Positions 1-5,731 of a stretch of 5,846 bases of DNA are shown here, in pieces. Source of the stretch: Treponema sp. (GTDB taxonomy: Bacteria > Spirochaetota > Spirochaetia > Treponematales > Breznakiellaceae). The position numbers and the translations under genes are program-made. How positions within the stretch are numbered: the stretch's first letter is position 1; each line of letters starts with the position of its first letter. The stretch lies in the NCBI GenBank assembly GCA_031266695.1, contig JAISAK010000135.1:1-5846 (forward strand). Direction: 5' to 3'. Under the pieces are notes generated by a model. It searched no databases. It worked only from the letters and a program-made list of their open reading frames with translations, and was not told the DNA's origin.

Positions 1-545
1 AGGACGGAACCGAAAACAACGGCGGCCCTTGCCGCCCTGACCGAAGCCGCCGTATCCCGATGAACAAGCGCGGCAATGAGCCTGTCCCTGCCCCGTTCCG
101 CAAGCTCGACAAGGCTCTCCACATACCTGCCCGACTCCAGGGGCTGAACCGAACCGATGCGGATTGCCTCAAAAAGATTCCTGATATTGTAGCCCAGTAT
201 GCTGTACTCATCACCGAAACGCCGGTGTATCTCTTCTTCACCCGCCGTTCGTCCCGAGGAGGAACCGAGGACAGGGACTTCTATAACAAGTTTTGCCGCA
301 TCGGTTTCGGCAAGGGTCATAATAACAGTAAAAAGATCGCCCGGTTCAATGATTTCACCGGTATCAATAAGAAGAATTTCGCGGGAAACCGGAGGCGCGG
401 AACGCCGGACAAGGAGCATATCATAGGCCGGGCCCAGGAGGGGGCCCTCAAGAATCCGGCACAAAAGCAGGGCCGCGGCCGCGGCCGAACAGAGGCCGGC
501 AAACAGGATGAGAAGTGAAGATTTACGAGAAACAAAAGCTGACAT
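1..545 (-). CDS. N-terminal part of a CHASE2-like membrane sensor protein (runs off left edge)
   Basis: This is an open reading frame with no stop from the ATG at 543-545 to the window edge, about 181 codons. An in-frame TAG lies directly before that ATG, and no other start occurs before codon 43, so the start is well fixed. No good Shine-Dalgarno is seen; GAGATAG is the nearest purine run. Residues 1-10 are polar and basic (MSAFVSRKSS). Residues 11-29 form one hydrophobic, alanine- and leucine-rich membrane segment. The following part reads YDMLLVRRSAPPVSREILLIDTG (about 41-63), then a helix and LVIEVPVLGSSSG (86-98). That layout, with a 'D-x-L-x-x-R' entry, a hydrophobic strand ending in ID and a second strand after a helix, resembles the extracytoplasmic CHASE2 sensor domain. 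The C-terminal output domain lies outside the window, so it could be a cyclase, kinase or something else. The coding call is firm; the CHASE2 assignment is moderate and made by eye. Confidence 0.72.
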   Translation of the reverse strand, partial: MSAFVSRKSSLLILFAGLCSAAAAALLLCRILEGPLLGPAYDMLLVRRSAPPVSREILLIDTGEIIEPGDLFTVIMTLAETDAAKLVIEVPVLGSSSGRTAGEEEIHRRFGDEYSILGYNIRNLFEAIRIGSVQPLESGRYVESLVELAERGRDRLIAALVHRDTAASVRAARAAVVFGSV

Positions 546-643
546 CTATCTCATAAATTTCGGCATTTTTGCGGAGCTTCCCCATAGGAAAGTAAAAAGT
601 AACGTGATATAATTTAATGAGATATTTTTTTTCAGGAGTCCCT
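546..643. promoter_or_regulatory. Divergent intergenic region between the sensor-like gene and the lipoprotein operon
   Basis: These 98 nt separate two divergent start codons. On the plus strand a perfect TATAAT at 608-613 is preceded by TG one base upstream (605-606), an extended -10. No convincing -35 is present at the right distance, as is common for extended -10 promoters. Transcription would start near 620. The Shine-Dalgarno AGGAG lies at 634-638, 5 nt before the ATG at 644. I could not identify a convincing minus-strand promoter for the gene starting at 545. Confidence 0.6.
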
Positions 644-1225
644 ATGAAACTAAAAAAAATCCGTCTTTTCTGTGTACTGCTGATCCTGTCTTTCGTTGCA
701 GGCGCCTGCGCCAAGCCGCCCACCGAAGAAATGAACAGAGCCCAAGACGCGGTTACCCGCGCCGAAAATGACGCCGACGCCGTACTCTACGCGGGGAGTA
801 CCCTTGCCCGCGCCCGTGATGCCCTGAACCGCATGCAGGCGGAAGCCGAGGCCAAGCGTTATGACGCGGCGAAATCCTACGCCGCCGAAGCTGTTGCCGC
901 CGCCGACAAGGCCCTTGCCGACGGAAAAGCCGGCGCCGCCCGCGCGAGGGAAGAGGCGGCCGCCCTTGTCGCCGAACTTAAACCGGCCGTAAAAGAAACC
1001 GAACAGGGGCTTAAGGCGGCGCAGTCCGCGCGGCTGGCGCTTGATTTTACTTCCCTGAACCGGGATTTCGAAGCGGCGCGGCTCAGCACGGATCAGGCGG
1101 AGATTGCCCTTTCCGGAAACCGGTACCAGGACGCCCTTGACAGCGGACGCAGCGCCCGGGCCGGCTTGAGCGACATTAACCGAAAACTTTCCGAAGCGGC
1201 CTCGGCTGTTTCCCGTAAAAAGTAA
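644..1225 (+). CDS. Alanine-rich helical lipoprotein (DUF4398-like)
   Basis: This encodes a 193-residue envelope lipoprotein. I chose the ATG at 644 rather than the in-frame ATG at 617 because AGGAG sits 5 nt upstream and the resulting N-terminus is a classic signal peptide: basic MKLKKIR, a hydrophobic core (8-18), then VAGA|C with the lipidated cysteine at residue 22. That is a relaxed lipobox of spirochaetal type. The mature part is almost entirely helical, rich in Ala, Glu, Lys and Arg, and lacks further cysteines. Two similar units are visible: KRYDAAKSYA (about 71-80) and NRYQDALDSG (about 159-168), each followed by a helix with regularly spaced alanines. This resembles the DUF4398 type of TPR-like or coiled-coil lipoproteins. 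It probably acts as a periplasm- or surface-anchored scaffold or stalk, but its function is unknown. The next gene starts 5 nt after its stop, so the two are surely co-transcribed. Confidence 0.85.
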   Translation: MKLKKIRLFCVLLILSFVAGACAKPPTEEMNRAQDAVTRAENDADAVLYAGSTLARARDALNRMQAEAEAKRYDAAKSYAAEAVAAADKALADGKAGAARAREEAAALVAELKPAVKETEQGLKAAQSARLALDFTSLNRDFEAARLSTDQAEIALSGNRYQDALDSGRSARAGLSDINRKLSEAASAVSRKK

Positions 1226-1230
1226 ATTTC

Positions 1231-2766
1231 ATGGCCGCCGGTTTTTTCGACAAACTGTTCTCCCTGTTCGGAAACGCCAAAGATCCGGAATCGGAAAAGA
1301 AACATCAACTCAAGAAGCTCCTGAGGGAACTTTCCGGAAATAAGTATGCCCGTTTTTACAAACCCAAAAGCGGTGAAATCCAGGGAGTCCTGGGGAAATT
1401 TTTTTTCGACGTTTACAAGATCATTTCTCCCGCCCAGGTGTTTCTGCAAAACGCGGACAAATCCGCCCAGCTCAAGCAGGCCGTTGTCGGAATCTTTCTG
1501 GATAAAAACCTCCGGGAAGCGGAACAGCGGCTGACTTCCGAAGCGATTGAAGAACAGGCAAAGACCGTTCCCGTCAAGGATCTCGGTAAATACCTTAATG
1601 AAAATTTTGCCGCCCTTTCCTCCGCCTTTGACGCCGATCGTACCGCGGCTATAGATCGCTGTTATAATCTTATTCTTTCCCTGGCTCACTTTGCGGCTTT
1701 TGATTTTTTCTTTCTGCTTAAAAAATTCGATTCGAATATAACGGAACGCAATTTCAGCTATCAGCCCCGGTTCGCCAACATCCGGGGCGAATACCTCACC
1801 GAAGAGCTCAAAGATTTTCTTGAAATTTCCTTCGCGGTTGATCCCGATCAGGATTGGAAGAACGCCCTGCAGGCGCTCAAGATTTACAAGGGCGGCGTTG
1901 ACATAATAACCTTTGAACAGTGGAGAAAGATTCTCCTTTTGCTGAAGGATATACGCAAGTCGGGCATCCTTGAACTTATGGTACGGCACATCGACAAAAA
2001 ACCCGACTGGATATCAAAGCCGATTCTTCCCGACGAACACATTGCCGAGGCTTATCTTGAGGCAAGGCGGCTCGAAGTAAAAGAAGCGGTAGATAAAATT
2101 GTCAATGCCAAAAGAAATGCCCAGATTGATGTCCTTGCAAAGACGGTTTTCGGCAGCGCCGGGATTGAGCGTACCAGGTACTACACTGAAAAAACGGGTG
2201 AAATCTACGTCAAGAAAAATTTCACCGGATTCATCTACGCCGCCGCCGTCAACTATCTCAAAGCCTTTCTGCTGGATCATTTGAAAAAAGAATTCCGGGA
2301 ACTCTGCGATCTTCTTCTTATCCGCGGCCAGTGGACTACGCCCCAGCTTTCCCAGCAGACCTCCGAAAATTTCCACCGGCTGATGGAGCTTTCCGACACG
2401 CTCATAGCCTTTGACGAAACCCTTTCCGACACAGGCGAGAACGGATCACGCCTTAAAGCCGCAATTGTCAAGGCCGACCGGGACAAAGGCCAGGCGCGGT
2501 ACGTTACCATTATCCTCAAAACGGTCAATGAAGAAGCGCTGGACATGATAAATCGTTCCACCGCTGCCCTTATCGTTGTAGGGCAGAGCCTCAAGACCCT
2601 TTTGGAGGATCTTCAAAAACCTTCCCACGACCTTCTTATGAACTGGAAGGAACTCGAAGTCCTCTCCGAAGCTCCCCTGGCGCAGCGCATTTCCGGCGCC
2701 TACAAGCAGATCTATTACTTTGTCCGGATGATGCAGTTCTACGCCAAGCCCGGGGAGCAGGCCTGA
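1231..2766 (+). CDS. Large helical protein of unknown function (possibly DUF5312, spirochaete family)
   Basis: This encodes 511 residues and starts 5 nt after the lipoprotein stop. No clear Shine-Dalgarno precedes the ATG, so translation is probably coupled to the upstream gene. There is no signal peptide and no clear membrane segment. The N-terminus is an amphipathic FFDKLFSLF helix followed by a charged stretch. The rest is alternating amphipathic helices rich in Lys, Glu, Leu and Phe. An aromatic cluster (AAFDFFFLLKKF, about 154-165) and a tyrosine-rich C-terminal helix (YKQIYYFVRMMQFYAKPG) stand out. No nucleotide-binding, protease or DNA-binding motif is visible. From memory it best fits a spirochaete-restricted family annotated DUF5312; I cannot confirm that here. 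It is likely cytosolic or peripherally membrane-bound. The tight pairing with a lipoprotein suggests, but does not show, a role at the cell envelope. Codon use and composition match its neighbours. Confidence 0.85.
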   Translation: MAAGFFDKLFSLFGNAKDPESEKKHQLKKLLRELSGNKYARFYKPKSGEIQGVLGKFFFDVYKIISPAQVFLQNADKSAQLKQAVVGIFLDKNLREAEQRLTSEAIEEQAKTVPVKDLGKYLNENFAALSSAFDADRTAAIDRCYNLILSLAHFAAFDFFFLLKKFDSNITERNFSYQPRFANIRGEYLTEELKDFLEISFAVDPDQDWKNALQALKIYKGGVDIITFEQWRKILLLLKDIRKSGILELMVRHIDKKPDWISKPILPDEHIAEAYLEARRLEVKEAVDKIVNAKRNAQIDVLAKTVFGSAGIERTRYYTEKTGEIYVKKNFTGFIYAAAVNYLKAFLLDHLKKEFRELCDLLLIRGQWTTPQLSQQTSENFHRLMELSDTLIAFDETLSDTGENGSRLKAAIVKADRDKGQARYVTIILKTVNEEALDMINRSTAALIVVGQSLKTLLEDLQKPSHDLLMNWKELEVLSEAPLAQRISGAYKQIYYFVRMMQFYAKPGEQA

Positions 2767-2784
2767 ACGTCCCGCCTGCCGGGC
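2748..2784. other. Bulged inverted repeat at the convergent junction (weak terminator candidate)
   Basis: The arms are GCCCG (2748-2752) plus GCAGGC (2757-2762), and GCCTGC plus CGGGC (2774-2784). The pairing is 11 bp, interrupted by a 4-nt bulge, with an 11-nt loop. The hairpin covers the stop codon of the plus-strand gene and ends just before the stop codon of the minus-strand ychJ. No T-run follows on either strand, so it is not a standard intrinsic terminator. It may slow or protect the ends of both converging transcripts. Confidence 0.3.
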
Positions 2785-2785
2785 A

Positions 2786-3274
2786 CTATGAAGACCCGCA
2801 GCAATGCTTGTATTTTTTTCCGCTGCCGCAGGGGCAGGGATCGTTGCGGCCCACCTTCGGCGAAGTACGGACAACCGTCCGCGGAACTATGTCCCCTTCG
2901 TCGTAAAACCATTCACCGTTCTGTTTTTTAAACCGGGCCTTTTCGTGATGTATATCCTTCAGGCCGTCCCGCTCATAGGCCGCTTCGAATTCCACCGTCC
3001 CTTCCGTATCACCGGGGCCTCCCTTTTCCGCAGAAATTATTTTAAGGCCGAGCCAGCGGGATTTTTCGCTCCAGTCGCGGGTCTGTTTGATATCAACATC
3101 ATCTTTAACATCATGGATACAGGTTTTGATGATGTAATCCACCGCGTGTTCGACGTAGGCGGAATAGCGGCTCCGCATGAGGGCTTCGGCGGTGGGAGCT
3201 TTGCTTTTTCCGGTGATATAGGGCCCGCAGCAATCCGAGATGGCGCGGCCCGAACCGCAGGGACAGGCTTTCAT
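2786..3274 (-). CDS. ychJ: YchJ family (UPF0225) SEC-C motif protein
   Basis: This encodes 162 residues, close to the length of E. coli YchJ. It carries two SEC-C zinc-binding motifs. The N-terminal one is [13 protein letters not shown], with cysteines 4, 6, 15 and 16. The C-terminal one is [13 protein letters not shown], with cysteines 147, 149, 158 and 159. Between them lies the NTF2-like YchJ middle domain, marked by [11 protein letters not shown] (31-41), WLGLKI (74-79) and the closing FEAAY...HHEKARF...GEWFYDEG pattern (about 96-127). SEC-C motifs bind zinc, and in SecA and other proteins they contact partners. The cellular role of YchJ itself is not established. The start ATG overlaps the thrC stop (ATGA), and GGAG lies at 3282-3285, 7 nt upstream inside thrC, so it is translated from the thrC transcript. 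No cysteine is missing. The assignment is secure; the function is open. Confidence 0.93.
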   Translation of the reverse strand: MKACPCGSGRAISDCCGPYITGKSKAPTAEALMRSRYSAYVEHAVDYIIKTCIHDVKDDVDIKQTRDWSEKSRWLGLKIISAEKGGPGDTEGTVEFEAAYERDGLKDIHHEKARFKKQNGEWFYDEGDIVPRTVVRTSPKVGRNDPCPCGSGKKYKHCCGSS

Positions 3275-4704
3275 TGTTGTGCTCCGTTCAAAAAATCGAT
3301 CAGCGCGGAAACCTCCGCGGGAATAATCCGGGACAGCACACTGCGCTCCTTCGCCCTGGCAAGGGAAGCGGGAACCGGCGCGGGCCCGGCAAGGGGCGTA
3401 ACGGTTTCGGAAAATTTCGCGGGATGCGCGGTGGAAAGCACGCCCACGGGGCCCGCGGAAATCTTGTTTTCCGTGAAAAGTTTATCCACCCCCGTCCAGC
3501 CAACCGCGCTGTGGGGATCGAGAAAATACCCGCAGTCCCGGTGAACCTCCGCAATGGTTTTCCCCGTCTCTTCATCGGAAACCGAAACGCCGAGGATAAT
3601 CTTCTTCATCTCCTCCCAGGAAAAATGCGCGGCCATGCGTTCAAAATTGCTGGGCGCTCCCACGTCCATAGCGTTGGAGATGGTAGCCTGCGATGCCCGC
3701 GCGCGGTACTCGCCGTTTGCAAGGTAATCGGGCACAGTCTTGTTGATATTGGTCGCCGCGATAAACCGCGCGATGGGGGCGCCCATCTTCATGGCATAAA
3801 GTCCGGCCGTCAGGTTGCCGAAATTTCCCGAAGGTACGCAAAGCGTTGCCGGTTCCCCGCCGCGGACGCCAAAACGCGCGGCCATCCCGTTGTTATGCGC
3901 AAGCATTTCGCTTCCGCGGCCTTCCGCCCTGTCCTGCGGCGGGACATTGCGGGCCTCTGCCCGCGGCGTTGCTTCCCCGTCGGGATCGAGCCTGCCGGCA
4001 AAGGCTCTGCCCGCGGCGGCTGAATAGTAAACCGCCTGGGGAATCAGCCTGCTTACATTGATCGAATTTGCCGAGGAGAGCGCCGTCTTTTTCCTTAAAC
4101 CCTCGTCGGCAAGGGCCGCTTTTACCAGCCGCTGACAATCGTCAAAAGTACCCTCAACAGCGAGGGCGGAGATGTTTTTGCCGAGACCGGCGATCTGCCG
4201 TTCCTGCAGGGGCGTAACCCTTCCTTTGGGATAAAGCACGGTGACGAAAATTCCCGGCACTTCAAAAAAGCCGTCCGCCACCGCGCCGCCGGTATCACCG
4301 GAGGTTGCCACCAGAATCCGCAGGGGCTTATCCTCTCCGCGCCTGAGGTAAGCAAAGGCCCGCGCCATAAAACGGGCGCCAAAGTCCTTAAAGGCGGCGG
4401 TAGGCCCGTGAAAAAGTTCCAGTATCAGCCTGTCGCCGACGGCAACGAGGGGCGCGGTAAAAGGATAGGCGGAATGTACCAGGTCCGACAGCACCGCGCC
4501 GGGTATTTCGGAATCCACGTAGAGTTTGATGGTTTCAAAGGCAATATCACAAAAATCCATGTTCCCCAGGGAGGACTTGACCGCCCCCGGGTATTGGGGT
4601 ATCTCCCCGGGCACAAAGAGGCCGCCGTCAGGGGCAAGGCCGGCGAGGGCGGCGGCGGCAAAATTTACCGCCCTGTTTTTGTTTCTTGTACTGTAATAGC
4701 GCAT
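3271..4704 (-). CDS. thrC: Threonine synthase
   Basis: This encodes a PLP-dependent cytosolic enzyme that converts O-phospho-L-homoserine and water to L-threonine and phosphate, the last step of threonine synthesis. It has 477 residues, longer than the roughly 430 of E. coli ThrC. Visible signatures are the N-terminal MRYYSTRN, the APDGGLFVP stretch (24-32), [16 protein letters not shown] with the PLP lysine at K106, the phosphate-gripping ATSGDTGGA (133-141), [11 protein letters not shown] (210-220), and [12 protein letters not shown] (290-301). The C-terminal [10 protein letters not shown] (396-405) and STAHPAKF (424-431) also match the family. The extra length is mostly one low-complexity loop at about residues 235-283, between the NSINVSRL and PSGNFGN blocks. 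No Shine-Dalgarno precedes the ATG; a promoter just upstream suggests a leaderless mRNA. The thrC stop overlaps the ychJ start. All expected catalytic motifs are intact, so the enzyme is probably active. Confidence 0.96.
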   Translation of the reverse strand: MRYYSTRNKNRAVNFAAAALAGLAPDGGLFVPGEIPQYPGAVKSSLGNMDFCDIAFETIKLYVDSEIPGAVLSDLVHSAYPFTAPLVAVGDRLILELFHGPTAAFKDFGARFMARAFAYLRRGEDKPLRILVATSGDTGGAVADGFFEVPGIFVTVLYPKGRVTPLQERQIAGLGKNISALAVEGTFDDCQRLVKAALADEGLRKKTALSSANSINVSRLIPQAVYYSAAAGRAFAGRLDPDGEATPRAEARNVPPQDRAEGRGSEMLAHNNGMAARFGVRGGEPATLCVPSGNFGNLTAGLYAMKMGAPIARFIAATNINKTVPDYLANGEYRARASQATISNAMDVGAPSNFERMAAHFSWEEMKKIILGVSVSDEETGKTIAEVHRDCGYFLDPHSAVGWTGVDKLFTENKISAGPVGVLSTAHPAKFSETVTPLAGPAPVPASLARAKERSVLSRIIPAEVSALIDFLNGAQQ

Positions 4705-4710
4705 AAATTT

Positions 4711-4739
4711 ATCATAACATACCCGGCAATCGCCGCCAA
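4711..4739 (-). promoter_or_regulatory. Putative thrC promoter giving a leaderless transcript
   Basis: On the minus strand a TTGGCG -35 box (4734-4739) and a TATGAT -10 box (4711-4716) are separated by exactly 17 nt. The standard distance places transcription start at about 4704, the A of the thrC ATG. No Shine-Dalgarno-like purine run lies between. The spacer holds a small palindrome, CGGC-AATC-GCCG on the plus strand (4724-4735), that could be a protein site or mere chance. The -35 begins 1 nt beyond the stop codon of the upstream mini-ORF. Confidence 0.55.
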
Positions 4740-4740
4740 G

Positions 4741-4848
4741 CTACAGCCTGCCCAATCGCTTAAAGCCGGAACTTGAGGCCATTGAGATGAGCGCAATGGG
4801 AAAGAAGAACATAAAGGTGTCGGTCTTGTCCCGCTCAGATCCGGTCAT
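4741..4848 (-). CDS. 35-residue membrane mini-protein coupled to the upstream gene
   Basis: This is a short reading frame whose ATG (4846-4848) overlaps the stop codon of the preceding membrane-protein gene by one base (TGATG), a typical translational-coupling junction. The peptide has a polar, charged head (MTGSERDKTDT), a hydrophobic middle (FMFFFPIALISMA, about 12-24) and a basic tail (GFKRLGRL). That is the usual build of a single-pass small membrane protein with its C-terminus probably inside. The frame also stays open upstream of this ATG to 4947, but that extension lies inside the neighbour's coding sequence and has no reason to be used. No independent ribosome site is seen. It could encode a partner of the upstream membrane protein. 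The alternative is a chance ORF after the stop. I recognise no family. Confidence 0.5.
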   Translation of the reverse strand: MTGSERDKTDTFMFFFPIALISMASSSGFKRLGRL

Positions 4849-5354
4849 CAGGCAAAGACCGCGGCGATCCCGGCAATAATACTCACTATTACCGCAAAGG
4901 GGATAAAGGCCATACCGATGATGGCTAAGATGCCCAGAAATTTCCACAGCGATTTATTATTTTTGAAGGCGGTTTCCAGATACTGATCCGTGCCGCTTAA
5001 CAGGTAGGACCGAATCCCTGCCCCAAATTTGTAGGTATAGAGGGCAGGAAAAAAACACAGCGCCGCAAGAATAATGAAATAAAGCCCCAGCAATATTCCG
5101 GCAATTCCGGCATACTCCTCAAGGCCCGGTATTTCATTCAGAAGGACGCTTGATATGGGGATAAGGACGATAAAGATAATTCCCCCCAGAGCCAGAAAGG
5201 CGCCGACGATAAAACCCAAAATTCCGATAAACCGTAGCCAGGGCGCGGCTTTTTTCAGATAGGTCAGCATATTTTCAGTAAGCCGGGCGGAATCCGCGGC
5301 CCCGGGATTCGCCGGATTTTGAGGACCCCGGTAGGGATTTTCACTGTCGGACAT
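4848..5354 (-). CDS. Three-segment integral membrane protein (DUF5362-like)
   Basis: This encodes 168 residues. The first 37 are polar and rich in Asn, Pro and Ser, without a cleavable signal. Three hydrophobic segments follow: about 40-71 (long, perhaps a re-entrant or tilted helix), 83-105, and 138-167, the last reaching the C-terminus. The blocks TYLKKAAPWLRFIGILGFIVG, FFPALYTYKFGAGI and YLETAFKNNKSLWKFLGIL fit what I recall of the DUF5362 family: an APW-x-x-F entry to helix 1, a FPALY motif after helix 2, and a charged helix before KFLGIL. The family's function is unknown. The Shine-Dalgarno AAGGAG (5362-5367) sits 7 nt before the ATG, which fixes the start. A TATAAT box lies just upstream. 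The stop overlaps the start of a 35-residue mini-ORF. The assignment to a membrane protein is secure; the family name is from memory. Confidence 0.87.
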   Translation of the reverse strand: MSDSENPYRGPQNPANPGAADSARLTENMLTYLKKAAPWLRFIGILGFIVGAFLALGGIIFIVLIPISSVLLNEIPGLEEYAGIAGILLGLYFIILAALCFFPALYTYKFGAGIRSYLLSGTDQYLETAFKNNKSLWKFLGILAIIGMAFIPFAVIVSIIAGIAAVFA

Positions 5355-5368
5355 AATTATACTCCTTT

Positions 5369-5403
5369 ATCTAATATTATAAAGCCCTCCCCCTTTATGC
5401 AAG
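5369..5403 (-). promoter_or_regulatory. Promoter of the DUF5362-like gene
   Basis: On the minus strand a perfect TATAAT lies at 5376-5381, giving a predicted start near 5369 and a 5' leader of about 15 nt that contains the AAGGAG ribosome site at 5362-5367. The -35 is weak: CTTGCA or TTGCAT around 5397-5403, with a 15-16 nt spacer. The perfect -10 and the fit with the leader make this convincing despite the poor -35. Confidence 0.6.
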
Positions 5404-5408
5404 AAGTA

Positions 5409-5510
5409 CCCGGGGCAATGTCGTTTACTTTCATGTTTCGGGAAACTACCAAGTTTTGGAAAAAATTTTGACCACGAGGTGGCACACCGCCGCCTTTTCG
5501 TACCTCGGTC
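5409..5510 (+). ncRNA. Candidate structured RNA with T-box-like core
   Basis: Three hairpins can be drawn in sequence on the plus strand. The first pairs 5409-5420 with 5432-5442: 11 bp, one bulged A, three G-U pairs, 11-nt loop. The second is CCAA-GTT-TTGG (5449-5459). The third pairs GACC and GAGGT (5470-5473, 5476-5480) with ACCTC and GGTC (5502-5510). The third hairpin reads GAGGTGGCACACCGCC followed by CCTTTTCGTACCTC, which recalls the T-box antiterminator (GGGTGGNACCGCG, then TTTCGTCCCT) but with two extra bases in the bulge. The G-U pairs favour a plus-strand RNA. No plus-strand promoter is evident, and the next gene begins about 290 nt later. This is a hypothesis from hand folding only. 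Confidence 0.25.
5477..5498 (+). terminator. Short GC hairpin followed by TTTT (alternative fold)
   Basis: AGGTGGC (5477-5483) pairs with GCCGCCT (5489-5495) around the loop ACACC. The stem is 7 bp with one U-G pair, and T continues to 5498. It has terminator-like form but the T-run is only four bases. It competes with the longer stem at 5470-5510, so the two folds are mutually exclusive. No gene on this strand ends just upstream. Confidence 0.25.
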
Positions 5511-5551
5511 TCTTAACTATCATAAAAAAGATATGCAAGATAATAAGCTTG

Positions 5552-5700
5552 TACCCCAAGGCCTGGCCTACCCGGCGACTTCTGGCCTCCTACAATGAAG
5601 GTTGATCGTCAAAGAAAGTAAAACTATCCATCAGGGAATAAAGGCGTTCACGGAACAAAGTTGAGGAACATAGGAACCGGGCAGGCAAGGCCTTGGGGTA
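5552..5700. mobile_element. Candidate MITE-like element bounded by 24-bp inverted repeats
   Basis: The sequence at 5552-5575 (TACCCCAAGGCCTGGCC...CCCGG) reappears inverted at 5677-5700, matching at 22 of 24 positions with mismatches at 5565 and 5570. The arms enclose 101 bp that hold no ORF. Both outer ends are TA, which would fit the TA target duplication of the IS630/Tc1-mariner group if the true terminal repeats start at CCCC. The whole unit is about 149 bp, the size of a non-autonomous miniature element. No transposase is nearby, and a second copy cannot be sought in this window. It could instead be a long stem-loop with a regulatory or termination role. Confidence 0.4.
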
Positions 5701-5731
5701 TAATATTACCTTGAATGTACTTTGCGGAGTA

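Noticed and set aside
472..487. GGCCGCGGCCGCGGCC palindromic run
   Set aside because: It encodes the alanine stretch of the membrane segment in the sensor-like gene, so it is explained by coding in high G+C codons.
60..518. Plus-strand open frame of 152 codons
   Set aside because: It is antisense to the minus-strand sensor-like gene, has no ribosome site, and its product is low in hydrophobic order and rich in Arg, Gly and Lys. The minus frame gives a membrane segment and domain-like pattern.
617..643. Upstream in-frame ATG for the lipoprotein
   Set aside because: It lies within 10 nt of the predicted -10 and at about the transcription start, lacks a ribosome site, and would put MRYFFSGVP ahead of a normal signal peptide.
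1093..1989. Minus-strand open frame of 298 codons
   Set aside because: It lies antisense across the lipoprotein end and the 511-residue gene. Its translation has no family features and its length follows from the codon bias of the real gene.
2748..2784. Intrinsic terminator between the converging genes
   Set aside because: The stem has a 4-nt bulge and no T-run on either side. I kept it only as a weak hairpin.
2804..3544. Plus-strand open frame of 246 codons
   Set aside because: It is antisense to ychJ and thrC, both of which are firmly identified.
3274..4023. Plus-strand open frame of 249 codons, Arg/Gly-rich
   Set aside because: It is antisense to thrC and arises from high G+C third positions.
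5435..5446. GTTTC-GG-GAAAC palindrome as an operator for the membrane gene
   Set aside because: Five-base arms are too short to stand alone, and the left arm also takes part in the larger predicted hairpin at 5409-5442. No matching second site was seen.
5595..5621. Short ORF starting at ATG 5595 inside the inverted-repeat unit
   Set aside because: It has only eight codons before TAA and no ribosome site.
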